This document shows, piece by piece, positions 20,152 through 32,651 of a DNA stretch of 64,000 bases. The DNA is taken from the NCBI GenBank assembly GCA_027605045.1, contig JAQFWX010000130.1:32825-96824 (forward strand), given 5' to 3'. The notes under the pieces are model-generated. The model searched no databases. It saw nothing but the letters and a program-made list of their open reading frames with translations, and was not told the DNA's origin. Origin of the DNA: Phallus indusiatus. Lineage: Eukaryota; Basidiomycota; Agaricomycetes; Phallales; Phallaceae. The first letter of the stretch is position 1, and every line of letters starts with the position of its first letter. The translations under genes and the position numbers were made by a program.

Positions 20152-23021
20152 ATGGGTTTTCGAAAGAAAAATCCTCTTACTCCCCAGAAAGAGCCTGAGG
20201 CATCAGCTTCAACCACAGTATCAGTTCTACAAAAAGAAACCGACTGGGTATCTAACGCCTTCCAAGTTGCTGAATTGGCTAGTGCGGCTGGCGGTCTTTT
20301 GCCATTCCCATATCTAAAGGGTGTAGCAGAGCTAGTTAAGACTCTGCTAAAGCCTATTCAAGTGAGTCAGCTATTGGATATATGGAACTCAACTGATGAG
20401 AAATCAGCAAATGCAACAAAACCAAGATGATTATAAGAATCTGGCAATCAAAATCACAACCATTCTCCAAATACTCTATCAGGAGATCAAACAGAATCAT
20501 GAAACTGCGTCCGACTCATTCAATAACTTTGAGAAAGATTGTGAAAGCTTTTACCGGTATGCAGTTCTGCTCATATGAAATACTTTCCAGTCTGAACCCA
20601 CGTAAACAGATACTTACAACATATTGCAAACGATCTCCGGTCGTTCAATAAACCATATAAATCAAAACTCCTTCGGAGATATTTTGCAGCTGATCGTGAA
20701 AAGGATTTATTGGCACGTCATCAAAGTCAGATAGACGAATGTCGGATCAATCTTATGGTGCGCACGAATACATTTGATGCAGATTTTGGTTGAATTCCAG
20801 TCCCATATCTAGCTCAGAGCGGCCATACGTCAAAACATCACAGATGACTCGGATGTAAGTCGGATTTGTCGTTCGTCTTCTGAAGTTGTCTGAAAGTGAC
20901 CAGTTCGAAAAAATTAGACTGGGCGATCTAAACGTGGTCAAGAATATCTTGAATGGACAAGCTGAACACTGGGAGGTCCGATGGAAACAAGAGAGTCAGA
21001 CACGTATGGTTCGTGTCTACAAAGGTCGGGATGCTATTCCCGTGCGTGTTACAAAAGAAATGCTATTACTTTTCACTATCTTATACTTTCAACAGAAATT
21101 TAAAGCAGAGAAGGAGCTGCACTCGCGATATCAGTAATATATTCGTTTCTTGTGAAATGGTTATCAACGGTAGCTCATTCTTCGTGCAAGTCATCCAAAT
21201 GTGTTACAACTATTCGGGACAATCACATCAAAAGAAAGCCCTGGCCTTGTCTTTCATAACCGTTCGTTCGTGTCACTTCACAAAATTAAAACTTACCATT
21301 TACGTGCATAGCGTGGTGTATACCAATTGAACAATTCAATCCAAAATCTGGCGATGCATTAGGTCGGTACATAGATAAGCGCCTTGCAGTGAGCCGCCAC
21401 AATATTTGATGAAATCTCTTTTTCAAATACATCTCAGAATACGTCTTATTTTGTGAGCTTTAACCGACCATGATTCCACTAATTGTTTGTATCTCACCAT
21501 TTGCTTTATGCTTATAGGAAGGCTGTTTCTACGTGGAAGATGGTATATCTCAGCATGCCATTATATCTTGGCAGGATCTGGGATTCTCTCGCAATTTTAT
21601 CGGTTTCAAAGACCGTGAGGATGGATATCTTGCTTCTTGTTATGTGAATGTTCTAGACGGACGCGGGCTTGTCTTATTTGTTAGTTCATTTTCCTCATCT
21701 CTAAATGCATGAAAAATGATTATTGTGAGCTCATTCTTCAAAATCAGGAATGGTCGCCGAATATTCTACAAGTCATCCCTGCTTCTCAGTGGACGACGGC
21801 GCGTATTGACATTATGTCTGGGGAGGAGTTGACGAAGATTACGGAAAGAGTGCATTTGTCTGAAAAGTCGAATGATCCTTTGGACCCTTCTTTCTTATGG
21901 GATCTCTATCATGTCATAAATGTCTTTATATGGAAGGACGTCTCCAGACCAACATATTCTGTCCGCACTGGTGACATTCTATTGGCCGATCGACACAACG
22001 ATACGCTTGATGCTTCGAACGCATCTATATTAGGATTTATTCCATGTGAAGAAACATCATCATTAGACTGGTTTGTTCGTAATAAAATACTGCATAAACA
22101 AGTGACTGTCAAAGATTGTGGTGAACATTTCAGGTATGGCATGTTTCCCATCATGTAGCGGTACTGAATATCACTTGAATGTTTTCAGGATTCGTGTTCC
22201 TGTAGATACAGCGGGCACTTCGGCTACCGATGATCTTCAGACAGTGGTGATTGAATGTGATGTTGGATATCCAGATCGTGCTGCCTCGAAACGATTGGCC
22301 TGTGCATATGTTAGTCAAATTGGTTGCTTACTTGCAAGAACCGATGGAATGCACAAGTCTTGTAAGGTTTGCGCTCGTAAGGTCTGCGTTGGTACGCCAA
22401 TTCCACTACTATCGTGCTATTGTATAGATGGTTTTATCCAAACATATGGTCAATGTAGTTATTGGATTCTCGTGGCACATCCAGTTTCCTTCCAAGCTCA
22501 GGTGTTCTGTTGGAACTTTTGAGTATAAAGAGTTATACTTCTTTATTTCGAAACCGGCGGTACGCGATGAAACGCTGGATACATACTGGTCTCTTGATCC
22601 TTTGGGGTCCGAGAGACTATATTATTCTGATATGGAGATCGTCGGTTTCAACTCAAATTCATTCAGAGCTCAAACTCGTCGAACCCTCCGTGTGCTCAGT
22701 ATTGGTTATAAAGATTTTGAGTTTATCCAGGAGGCTCACGCTATGTTGGACATTGATCCAGAAAGCGATGAAGGTGCTTGTATCTTAGATCTTCCTTTGA
22801 TATGTCCTATTCAACCTGAATCAGGCGATGTATCCGACAGTGAGCCTAATGAGTCGTAACTGCGGCATTAATTTCTCACTTTTTCGCAAGATTCTGATCA
22901 AGATTCTGATAGCTCCATATCTTATCATACAGCAGAGGATGAAGCAGGGGATGTTGAAGTAGAGAACGGAGGGGCCAATGAAGCAGAGGGTGGATCAGTC
23001 GACGTTAATGAGACTGAGTAA
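20152..23021 (+). CDS. MLKL-NTD-like four-helix protein with pseudokinase-like region
   Basis: Agaricomycete-type protein with roughly ten exons. Residues 1-150 form a helical bundle like the MLKL N-terminal domain: NAFQVAELASAAGGLLPF, YLKGVAELVKTLLKPIQ, then after an intron DDYKNLAIKITTILQILYQE, DCESFYRYLQHIANDLRS, and KSKLLRRYFAADREKDLLAR. After a short linker come IRLGDLNVVKNI and VRVYKGRDAIP, KFKAEKELHSRYHHPNVLQL and FGTITSKESPGLVFHN. These read as an N-lobe with the kinase-like HPNVLQLFG strand but no VAIK-type lysine. No HRD or DFG motif was seen downstream. A long lineage-specific C-terminal region follows (GCFYVEDGISQHAIISWQDL; WDLYHVINVFIWKDV). An in-phase last intron leads to an acidic tail ending VDVNETE at 23021. 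Exons between 21240 and 21720 are not resolved. Confidence 0.75.
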
Positions 23022-24721
23022 CGCTTTCACTAACATCAGATTTTACGGGGTGTTTACAACGTCACTGCAGTCACATCCGCGACTAGTCTGGTGGTGTTTT
23101 CCTCGCACCTCACAATATCCCTCCATGTAAATCTGTTTAAATATATGCATGTATGTTTTATCCTACAAAACACATTGTTGTAGGAAGATTATCTTCGTGG
23201 ACCGTGGTTCCACCGTCGCTGTGAGCCGAACCCTGTACAGAAAAGTCTGCCAATTGGCTCACATTATGGTTGTTATCAGTGAAAGACGGGTTCATCATCC
23301 TAGCCTTAATGCCCACCCGATATATAAGATGCGTACGCTCCATTAATATCAGAATCGACACGGTCCTATTCACGTTCTCAAACGCATACATACATATAGA
23401 TAGTAGGCTTCGCCACCAGTCGCTGGAAGGGTAATTCGTGCCTGGTAGTCCGTACAAGAAGCCGTCTTCCCTGTCTCAAATTTGTTGGCCTTCAAACAAT
23501 GGGGTGCAGACCAGACATCGGCTGAAGAGGCTACAGTGTTCAGCCATGCGACCCGAAACATTACAAAAGGATCGTCATACCCAGTAATGAAATGCGCGTC
23601 CATTTGCGGTGCTGGTTCAGCAATGATGGAACTCTAAGGCGATCTGAACTGATAGATATACTCGTGCGATTCGAGAGATGCTCACCAAAGGAGGAGAATC
23701 ACCCAACGACCAAACAAAACGGCGGTGGGTAAGGTTGCACGCGACGGGAAGGCCCGTGAAACGGTGTAATAAGAGCCTATGGGCGGCACGATAATCCTAG
23801 ATCGGTCGCAGTCAACAGGCTGGGTACTAGCTGGAGACCTGCCGGTTGGCTCTTCCCCTCGAGTGCTGTTCGCATGAATGCTCGATGCTGGCAAGTTTGG
23901 TTGCAGTCAAAGCTACTCGTTAACTATTGCTTGAAATTTCGATGAACATGCTGAGAAGACATCATGCATCATCTCTCTATGTGATAACCCACCGGTCATG
24001 AGAACAGACCGACTAGTTCTGGAGATACTGTCCCGTCGCAAGATAACTACAAACCATGGAGACACCGTCTCGAGCTCGTAGCTTGAGGATGTCAAACGAT
24101 CGATTGCGTTGCACTCAAGTATAGGTATATCACCGTGTTGATCACGACGGGAGTTTGAAGCGTTGAAAAGATTGAAGAATGGCTGATTTAGGAAGATCCA
24201 TACCCGAGTGCAGCAGCAAAACTGAGGGCGAGAATGCAATGACAGGAAGGTCTGATGGACGACGAATACGGATTCTGCCGCCTGCAAGTCCGTCAACGCC
24301 TCCTCTGAGCCTTTTTTGAGGAACTTGATGATATGTTCGATCTGTGGACTATTTACTGATGGATTTTATGTGCTTTAAAATAAAACAATGCTCATGATCT
24401 ACGCTTTTAGATTGGATTGAAAAATTAGAGCGACAAAGTCCGATAGGCTTGAGGGTAAGCATACTTGTTACTTTGACACAATGCGTCAACTGTCGGTCTA
24501 GCTTGCATTAAAAAAGACTCTTGCGCGTGAAGCTTGCTGCATCCGACGAGACGCGTCAATATAGGTCCATACCTGATGGCCTGATGTCTCAATCGACACC
24601 GGGTCTAGGTTCTGGAAAATCCAGTGCAAGCGTCGTGTGGGTCAAGGCTTGTATCATCGGCATACCATTTATTACTATAAGCTACCACACCCCTTAATAA
24701 AATACATTACTTGTTATCGCA
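23022..24721. other. 1.7-kb gene-poor stretch; weak minus-strand coding signal
   Basis: No gene is firmly supported. On the minus strand, 23370-23600 reads AEPAPQMDAHFITGYDDPFV then MFRVAWLNTVASSADVWSAP, which looks protein-like and could join an upstream frame at about 23700-23800 (RRFVWSLGDSPPL) over a 51-nt intron. I cannot name a family and there is no clear start. The remainder (23913-24300 and 24300-24720) shows only short frames of random composition. Confidence 0.3.
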
Positions 24722-26566
24722 TTAATATACAGCAGGAGAAAATTCAAGGACGGCACGAGGTCCCATCGAATTATAGTCAGCTTTAGAGAGAAAATCTCTA
24801 CTAGCTGGTTCATTGAATGCGACCTATAAATCAAGGACATGAGGAATTTGAAAATACAGTCAGTGTTGGTATTCAAATTACATACTTTTGCGGTAATACT
24901 TGTTCCCAGATACGCGGCGAGATCTTCACTTTTGTCACGATAGTCGCCAAAATATTCAGGTACGTTGAGCATTCTGATGTGTCGATGACCGCTTTGTTCC
25001 AGTAGAAGGTAAGGAAACAGTCTTGACTGAAGAGCGGGACCGAGACCTAAAGTACAAGATCAATATAAAAGACACAAGATGGAAGAAAACAAGTAGGTTT
25101 CTTCATACCTTTCACTCCCGTCGTAATTTCTCCTGTAACAAACACCCCGCTCCAAACAGGATAGCGATAGGGGTGTGGGAGACTATTAACAACTACATGT
25201 ACTCCTTCCTGTAAAGTCATAACTCGATCCACCATCGGATCTTTTTTAACCGCATCCAGCGAATTGAGCAAACTCGGGTCAAACAAAGGCTCGCAAAATC
25301 GATGACGCTCTCGTCCCAATGTAAGAGTCTTTCCTTTGAATTCCACTTGTATAAGATCGAGTTGAGCTATTTCTCTTTCCCGTTCTCGTTCAGCTTGTGT
25401 TTGCTTTGCGGTCAATTTGCGTTTCGTACCAGCCTCGATAGCGGCTTTTTCTCTACCAGCAACTAATAAAGCTGCGATATCCGTCACGCCTTCTTCTTCT
25501 TCAGGTTGCGCAGTTTCACCGTCCGACGGAACTTTGATAAGACCGTCTCGCCAGATTTGACGAGTGAGCTCTAATAGCTGGGTATTCAGTTGTTCTTCTG
25601 TGTATGTCTCTCCTTCGGAAATTGCAGCTACTAGGTTGTGGTGCGATCGAAGAATATGAGTCAAATAGATCTCGCATTCTTTCATACCGAGGTCGAGACG
25701 CGTCGTATGGTGATATTGAACTAGAGACTCCACGACAGGGGTAATCGTCGTTCCAGAGTAAGATATGTCGATCACAACACCACTTAGAACATTCGTCGAA
25801 TATATCTGCATCAGGGGACGTTCTACGAGCATAAACGCCGCCACATTGAACCGTTCGAAGAATAGCTGGGCTAGTAATTCTTGTGTTGGACGTGGGTAAC
25901 ATGGAACACAAAGTGTAATGGGCGATTCATTCTGTTTACGGCGAAGACCCAGACGTGTGAACAAAATGTATTTCCTGGAAAGAATATAAGTATCAGGAGC
26001 TAGCATTTACAAGCCAATACCCACCAGAGTGCTTCAACCTGCGACCAGCAACGGATATCATCTTCATCCAACGGCCAATATATCTCAACATTTTCACCAG
26101 ACGCAAGTGCATCATCCAATTGCTGTCCAACGAGGTAATCAGACACCTTTGCACTCGGCACGGGACTGAGTGGTTTACGAAGACGACTGATGTGTTTGGC
26201 GGAACTGGGAACAGCCGTTCTTGTAGAAGAGGAGGACAGAGGCGGTCTGTCGCCTTGATAGCCATTAGTCATCTCAACATCATCTTTGAAAGGTTGAACG
26301 CTTCCGGTACGTGATGCGCCATTAGTATTATTTGTAATTTCAGTTTCGTTTTCTACCTTGGATGTTGAGGGTGTTTTGCGTAGTCCGACGCGTGCTGGCA
26401 CCTCCTGTTACCTCTCTTTCTTAAGCGCGATGCAAAGGAAAGGAAAAAATGACAGGATACGTACGATTGGTGGAACGCGTAGAAAGTCACTGACACCGAC
26501 GCCTGCGCGAATATATCGTCTGCTGGACTCGATGACGATAACGCTGGACTCCCGAAAAGCAGACAT
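24722..26566 (-). CDS. actin-related protein, Arp9-like (SWI/SNF-RSC type)
   Basis: Nuclear actin-related protein of chromatin remodelling complexes. The start at 26566 reads MSAFRESSVIVIESSRRYIR, AGVGVSDFLRVPPI, then after an intron EVPARVGLRKTPS. The actin fold continues with VSDYLVGQQLDDALASGENV, a following W-P-L-D-E-D-D segment, KYILFTRLGLRRKQNESPIT, LCVPCYPRPTQELLAQLFFE, LVERPLMQIYSTNVLSGVVI, DISYSGTTITPVVESLVQYH and LDLGMKECEIYLTHILRSHH. A Lys/Glu-rich insert of about 70 residues (REKAAIEAGTKRKLTAKQTQ) is followed by the C-terminal parts VWSGVFVTGEITTGVKG, IRMLNVPEYFGDYRD and GPRAVLEFSPAVY, with a stop at 24722-24724. The weak ATP-loop residues and the charged insert fit Arp9 better than actin. 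Arp8 is a less likely alternative. Confidence 0.82.
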
Positions 26567-26725
26567 TTGGGATTTCACAGGGCAAATAGACGCGCGTTGT
26601 GAGTGAACAACAATGGTCCATAGACCTCACAAGCACTTTGAAAGTTCTTTGAAAGTTCTGAGATTTCATCATACTTTGCCGAATTTATATTACTGGGGTA
26701 TCGTTTTAACAGTTCCATTCTACTA

Positions 26726-29575
26726 CTATTTGAGCTGCTTCAAATAACGCGAAGCTTTACCAAGTGCCCATATTGTAAATGAGAACTTGAAATTGGGATA
26801 GGCGATACTACAAGTCTTGTTGAAAATGCCCTCTACAGCTTCTTGAGCCCAGGAACCGTCCTAGATATGACTCTTGTTTACAAAAGGCAAAGAGCAGGGC
26901 GTGGACGAGACTTACGGGAAGTTGCCGATCCGTAATAAGCTTGACACCTTTCTCGATTGCTTCTCGTTTTGGATATTTACCATGAATAAGCGCAATCACA
27001 GCCCATGCTGTTTGGACCACCTGAGTTTGCTCGTGTTCTACCCATTCTCCATCCTCACACGACTAGGTTTTTTGTAAGCCAGAATGTCGGCGATCGCGTT
27101 GAAGAGTCTTATCATAAAAAAGCATACCTTATAACTTTCACCCCAGCCACCATCCGCACGCTGTTTGTTCACTAGGAACTCGCAAGCCTTGCGTACAACA
27201 CCACTTGTGTCATATGTTTCACCAACAAGCGACAATGATTCCAAAGCGAACATAGTTGCATAAGTGAAACAAATACCCCAGCTTCCAAACCAGGCTCCGT
27301 TCCGGTGTTGAGCTTTGTGTAGGAATTTGATAGCACGATTTGTGGTTGCCCTGGGTGCCGCACACTAAGCATCATTTAACTTTTCAAAAGAGAAAGACAT
27401 ACTCGATATCTCTACGACGATAGTCGGGATAGTGATGTTTGAAAATGGACAAGGCGGTCAAGACCGAAGTCGTGCATTCAGGGTAGTTATATTCAATCAT
27501 AATATTACCTATCAGATGAGCATTGGAATGTTTCGCAATATATTGAAGTATGAGGGATTGCCCTACCAAACACTTCTGCAGGATTAATGTACTCCAATAA
27601 AGAAGGCCCACGGATAGGCTCATAACTAGCGAATCCACCATTGCTGTTTTGCATCGACAGCATAATATCAACAGCATCAAACATCCGACGATCCGAAACC
27701 ACTTTAGGAGTATATCTGTTTCATAAAATATTCTGGTTCTTATTATGGCCTCCGGCGTATACAAGCAGAAAACTCACGACAAGTGCTTTTGAAGATATAT
27801 AACGGCCTTCAGTCCTTCACCCGTACAATCACTAACTGTGTATCCTTGTTCTTTAGTCGAGAAAGGCCAAGCTCCTTTAGTAGCTTGTCGATAGGCTTTT
27901 TCATAGTGAATGGGGTTATCTTGAATTTGGGTATTATCTAGCCAGTCGAGAGCTTTTAAGCATGCTTCGTGATTCTCTTCGTCCTCAGCCAAACCGGACT
28001 CAACCAAGGCTTGTGCAATAAAAGCCTATAATGAAAACTTATGAGACTGGTGAAACGAATGGAGTATATATATTAACCAACGACTTACGGTATCCCATAG
28101 CTGACTACCATTCGTTCCACACATCCGCATACCCTGAGGACCTATCCACATGAAATCCTTGCGTTTTAATTCATGCATCTTGTATGCATGACTGTCCTTG
28201 CCCTCCACTAGATATCGACAGACCAGATTCACCATTTTGTTGACGGGTCCCAAATCCTGATACGACGTGTTCTCGTCCTCTTCGCATACCATACGATACA
28301 CAAGATCAAGCGCCTTTCGTCGTAAAGGTGGAATAGAGCACGATTCGTACGCTCCAAGAACGCCGTTCAGGAAGTCCAAAAGTTTTGTATGAGGAACATA
28401 CAAGTCAACATGGCAAACATTATTCCGTTGTTGAGGCCAGTCAATTTTGTAGTAGTCGTCGACATATAGCTCCTATTCTTGATGTTTAAGTGTTATGGTA
28501 AGGTGTGTGAAAGACTTGTAGCAACCTTTCTCAATTCCAAGATTATAGGTGATTCCGGAGCTTGATAACGAAGACCGTAGATATAGCTGGATTTGATTTA
28601 AGAAAATCAGTTTTCTAGGGTAGATCAGAATGCTCACCTCATAGGAATGTATACTTGACGCGTGTGAATCCACCAACGGTGAGGATGTATAGGAACTGAA
28701 TCAGGTAACAACCTAATGGCCAAATCGTTCTCAGTTCAACTCGTTTAAAACAACACTGACTGACCATAATTCTGGTGGAATGGGATTGTTGCCTTCCCAG
28801 TCGTATACGTTCAGAAGAGATAACCAGAATTTTCCCCAGGAAGGCACGGCGGCCGCGCCACCTTGTAACATATACTCAACGAGCACGTCGAGAACATGAC
28901 AAGTAACCAAACATACCTAGCTTGTGTAACGTACGCCTAGCCTTTTCCATAACTGGATGGTCTGCACTGGCACCCAGCAACCTTGCAGCAGTATAATTGA
29001 GAGCAGTACCAAACGCCGTAGAAGGTCCTTCAATATGCCTAATCAGAATCGTCGTGTCATGCCCTGTGCATTTCTACGGAACACTGACTTACAATCCCCA
29101 TCCTCCGTCTTCGGAATGAGCCAAGTTCATAAGATACCGAATAAGCTCGGCCTTTTCTTCCTCTTCAAAGGGCATTTCCGCGACGTACGATCCGATGACC
29201 AAACCTGGTATGAGGAACATTGGACCACCATATTCGCCTGGCCAGTGACCATCTGGAGCTTGAAGAGCTTTCAGAAACTTGAAGCCGTTTCTAGCAGCTG
29301 ACAACGGGTCCTTTGCAAGCGGATAAGTAGGCAAGTTCTGAGCAATGCGTAAATACGAGAGCCCGAATAACAACAGCCTGAGAGAGACCAATCGCGCTAA
29401 CCGTGTCTAGACCAAGCCAATACTTATCGTACGTTGTTTGAGGCCATGCAGCACATTCTTCGTCCGTTTTGAGGTAATGCCAGATGTGTCGTCCATTGTC
29501 GTCTGCTTTGAGACGCCAACGAGAATAGTCAGTTTTGTCGTTCGCGTCTTTTGGGACTCTTTCCGCCGCGAACAT
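26726..29575 (-). CDS. ERG7: lanosterol synthase (oxidosqualene cyclase)
   Basis: Cyclises 2,3-oxidosqualene to lanosterol in ergosterol synthesis, at lipid droplets and ER. The start at 29575 ([14 protein letters not shown]) is followed by [20 protein letters not shown], a QW repeat [30 protein letters not shown], the membrane-channel region, and GWTVSD-type catalytic segment [20 protein letters not shown] at about 27790-27840. Further QW motifs are [30 protein letters not shown], and [13 protein letters not shown]. The C-terminus is [20 protein letters not shown] before a TAG at 26726-26728. The catalytic motif is DCTGE rather than the DCTAE of yeast and human, with the acid Asp kept. The gene has about ten introns. 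It is tandem with Arp9. Confidence 0.94.
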
Positions 29576-30030
29576 GGCGAAACTGGAAAAGGAAGGGAAT
29601 TAAGGGTGAACGATCGAACGACTCGAGAGCGAATATTTAATTTTAGCGCATGCCAATGTTCACCGGTGCACCCCCGAAGTTTGTTTCGATTGTTGCCTTC
29701 GATTATCATTATGTCTATGCCCAAAGTATGAATGATAGCACCCTGTTTCATTTGCATAGCTGGTTGAGATAATAACGACCGATATCGGGAATTGCGATGG
29801 ACGTAAGTAAGTGCCGGATAGCATATACCAGCGCTTAAATCAAAACCAAACGTCTTCCCGTTATCAACTCGCCTTTCAACGTTCCAAAAGCTTTGCTTTC
29901 TCCTACTAAATTTACAAAAATTCTCCATATCCAATAAAGTTAATTCATTGTGGCAGTGGACTTCCAGTTGTCCTACGTAACTATGCATCATTCAGTATGG
30001 TTCACCTCCTACCAAAAATTATCGCACTAT
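29576..30030. other. lanosterol synthase upstream region
   Basis: 455 bp between the lanosterol synthase start and the dihydroxyacetone kinase stop, both on the minus strand. I did not find a recognisable sterol-response element by eye. No gene was seen. Confidence 0.4.
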
Positions 30031-32445
30031 TCAACCTTGAACGAGTGCCTGCAGAATGATCTTGACCCCTACAGCTCCAGGATCGGGAACGCCTTTGACC
30101 TTGTCCTTTCCAACATATGCAGCGCGCCCCGCTTTAGCTTCCAAATTCTTCGTGTCATCGGCTGCAGCCGACGCTTTATTGACAGCGTCCGAAACAGAAC
30201 TTCCGCTCAGAAGAGACTCGACGAAGGCTGCCAGTGGATCAACCAACGTACGAGATGGCGGACGAGCGCGGGTGTACGTATAAAGTTTCTGCAACGTCTC
30301 CGAAAGCGAATTCGTCCAGATTTGAAGAGTGAGCTCTGATTTTCCTTTGGTATTTTGGTGCAAGCTTTGCACCAATGAAGAGAAAAAGATACTGTACAAT
30401 GCTCCGCTCGTTCCGTCCATAGCATCACTCACAGCTTTGGCAATCTGCGCAATAGATCCAATAACGTCATTGCCATCTAACCCTCCCGAATTCGCTACGC
30501 TTAACACACGCTCAGCACCGGATCTGTGGGTCAAGCCGGCATCACCATCACCGGTGATGCTGTCCAACTGCGTGAGCTCCGGTTCGTTGCTAATTATCGC
30601 TGTAGCAGCTCGTTTGATGGCGTTGACAAAAGCAACAGGATCAGTGGCTGAAACTTTACGTCCGGTGGTTGCGGAGACGACTGAGGCCTGTTCTTCGTCC
30701 GGTGCTGTTTGAATCGTACCTGGCTCAAGCCCCGAAGACCAACACCAGCCTGGTGCTTCAGTCTTGTCATCCAAAAGAGATAACAGCTCTTCGGTGGAGA
30801 CAGGGGCTTTTTCACCAGTTCGAGGAAGTAAAAGTAGCGTCAGCGAAAATCCAGGCATATTGAGCGAAGTCTAGGGGTGAAGAAGATATTCAGCATGCCA
30901 TTATCCCCTGTGGGGAATGAATGCTGTTTCTACTAACCATGAAAGGTCCAACAAGCACACGTCGAATTTTAATGCCTTTTGCCTCCAGTTGCGATACAGC
31001 TTCACGAGTAATAACGCTCAGTTCTAGATTGCTCACACCTCCCAGATTGTTCACCATGAGCACTACCTCATCTGGTCCGCTTCCAGAGCCGAAAGGGAGG
31101 AAAGATCGTTCAGGATCTGAGGTCGATAGAACCAATGTAAGGAGGTCGTTTATCAATTGATTTAATTTGGGAACCGGTGAAACCTGGGCATAACCCGGCT
31201 CATTATGAATGCCCATGCCGAGTTCAATTTCATCAGTCGAAAGGTGAGACTGAGCAGGGAGAGTACCAGGTATCTATGAAACAAAGTGTCAGATCAGTCA
31301 ACAGACAGCTGTATTTTTATTTTCTTACATGGCAATGTTCAAGACCGATTCCGACTGTTCCGAGACGTTCAGCAGTCCAAGCGGCAACATCGTATACGCG
31401 GTCGATATCTACATTCCTGCTGGAAAGGGCGCCTGCAATCTTGTAAACAAGAACAGTCCCGGCGAGACCGCTAGTAATAGTATGTATATGTGTATGTGAG
31501 ATCACAGGACATTGAACAGACATGCATACATACCGTCTGCCGACCATGCCACCTTGGGTTTTGCCAACACTGACATCATCACCGACGACTAAAAATTTGA
31601 CCTTTTTCGATTTTTCTGGATGAGTGGCTGCATAAGCCTCTTTCGCCAATCCGAAATTGAGGATATCGCCGGTGTAGTTTCTGTGGAGAGCAACAGGATG
31701 ATCATCGGTGTTTACGACATTTGGGAAGGATCAGTTGTGTACTATATGCTTACTTGACGATTATCAAAGTTCTGCATTTGGGGTATGCCGGAATCAAAAT
31801 TGATAGATGGGAACCATGTTACAACTAATTGACATACCCTTGATCGCCATCAACGAGTTCAATAGCCTTGGTGACTTGACTGGCGTTAGGAGACGCAAAT
31901 ACATTCCCACAGACGGCGGCTATAAGGAATGATACAACAATAGCAGCAATGACAAGGCGGTCAGTGCGCTACTGCGCAAAATTCAGTCGTTTACTAACCA
32001 GTTAGAATTCCTTCACCTAACGATCGGACGTTTTAGTCATGTCCATTGATTGAACGGAGAAAAACAAGATCAGAAAATGAGAGACAAGCTGACCGACAAA
32101 TCCGGCATGGCTCGGTTCATGGCCACTTCCACCGCCGCAAATAAGAGAAACCTGATTCTTATTGATCTTGGACCGATATACAACTGTCAAATAAAGATAA
32201 ATGAGCTATGAAACGAGTCGGATGTTGCGGAACATGCCTTTGTTTTTGATATCGAGCGAAAGATTTGGGTTCAGGTATACCAAGCCTAAAACTGATAAGC
32301 ATCACCGGAACCGGAACTGTAGCATCATCAACATACCTTGAAGCGCTTCCACAACAACGGTTGTTGCGTCGTTAATTAAATGTTTGTCTGAGAAAGTTGT
32401 GAGTGATAGGAGCACAGATAGCAATGTGCACTCACTTAGAACCAT
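30031..32445 (-). CDS. DAK1: dihydroxyacetone kinase (DhaK-DhaL fusion)
   Basis: ATP-dependent kinase that phosphorylates dihydroxyacetone for glycerol catabolism and detoxification. The start at 32445 gives MVLNKHLINDATTVVVEALQ after a short first exon. The DhaK domain includes LVYLNPNLSLDIKNK, SLICGGGSGHEPSHAGFVG, CGNVFASPNASQVTKAIELV, VKFLVVGDDVSVGKTQGGMV and the substrate-binding His region GTVGIGLEHCHV. DhaK ends with MVNNLGGVSNLELSVITREA. The DhaL domain starts after a linker and carries DSITGDGDAGLTHRSGAERV (the Asp residues that bind Mg-ADP), AMDGTSGALYSIFFSSLVQS and RAAYVGKDKVKGVPDPGAVG. The stop is at 30031-30033. About eight introns are present. It is divergent from MsrB over 206 bp. 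Confidence 0.95.
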
Positions 32446-32651
32446 GATAATTGTGAGCAAGACTTGTGTAGTCACGAGGACATGCAAGTTTACCTTAAGA
32501 ATGTCTCTTTCTGCGAGCAGTTGTTCTCCAGACTCACACACCGGTGCCTCGAGCTAATTCTAATCCCCGGATGGTGATCGGGCGCATATTAGGGTCACGT
32601 GGGAATCTGACGCAATATCATGGACAGGTTGTGCCTACAGCTGATTTGCTG

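Noticed and set aside
23913..24296. 127-codon minus-strand frame near the MLKL-like gene
   Set aside because: Random-looking composition with many Cys, Arg and Ser, no domain, and no splice-compatible extension.
25047..26006. Alternative reading of the Arp9-like gene as conventional actin
   Set aside because: The Lys/Glu-rich insert and divergent nucleotide-loop residues do not fit actin, which is nearly invariant.
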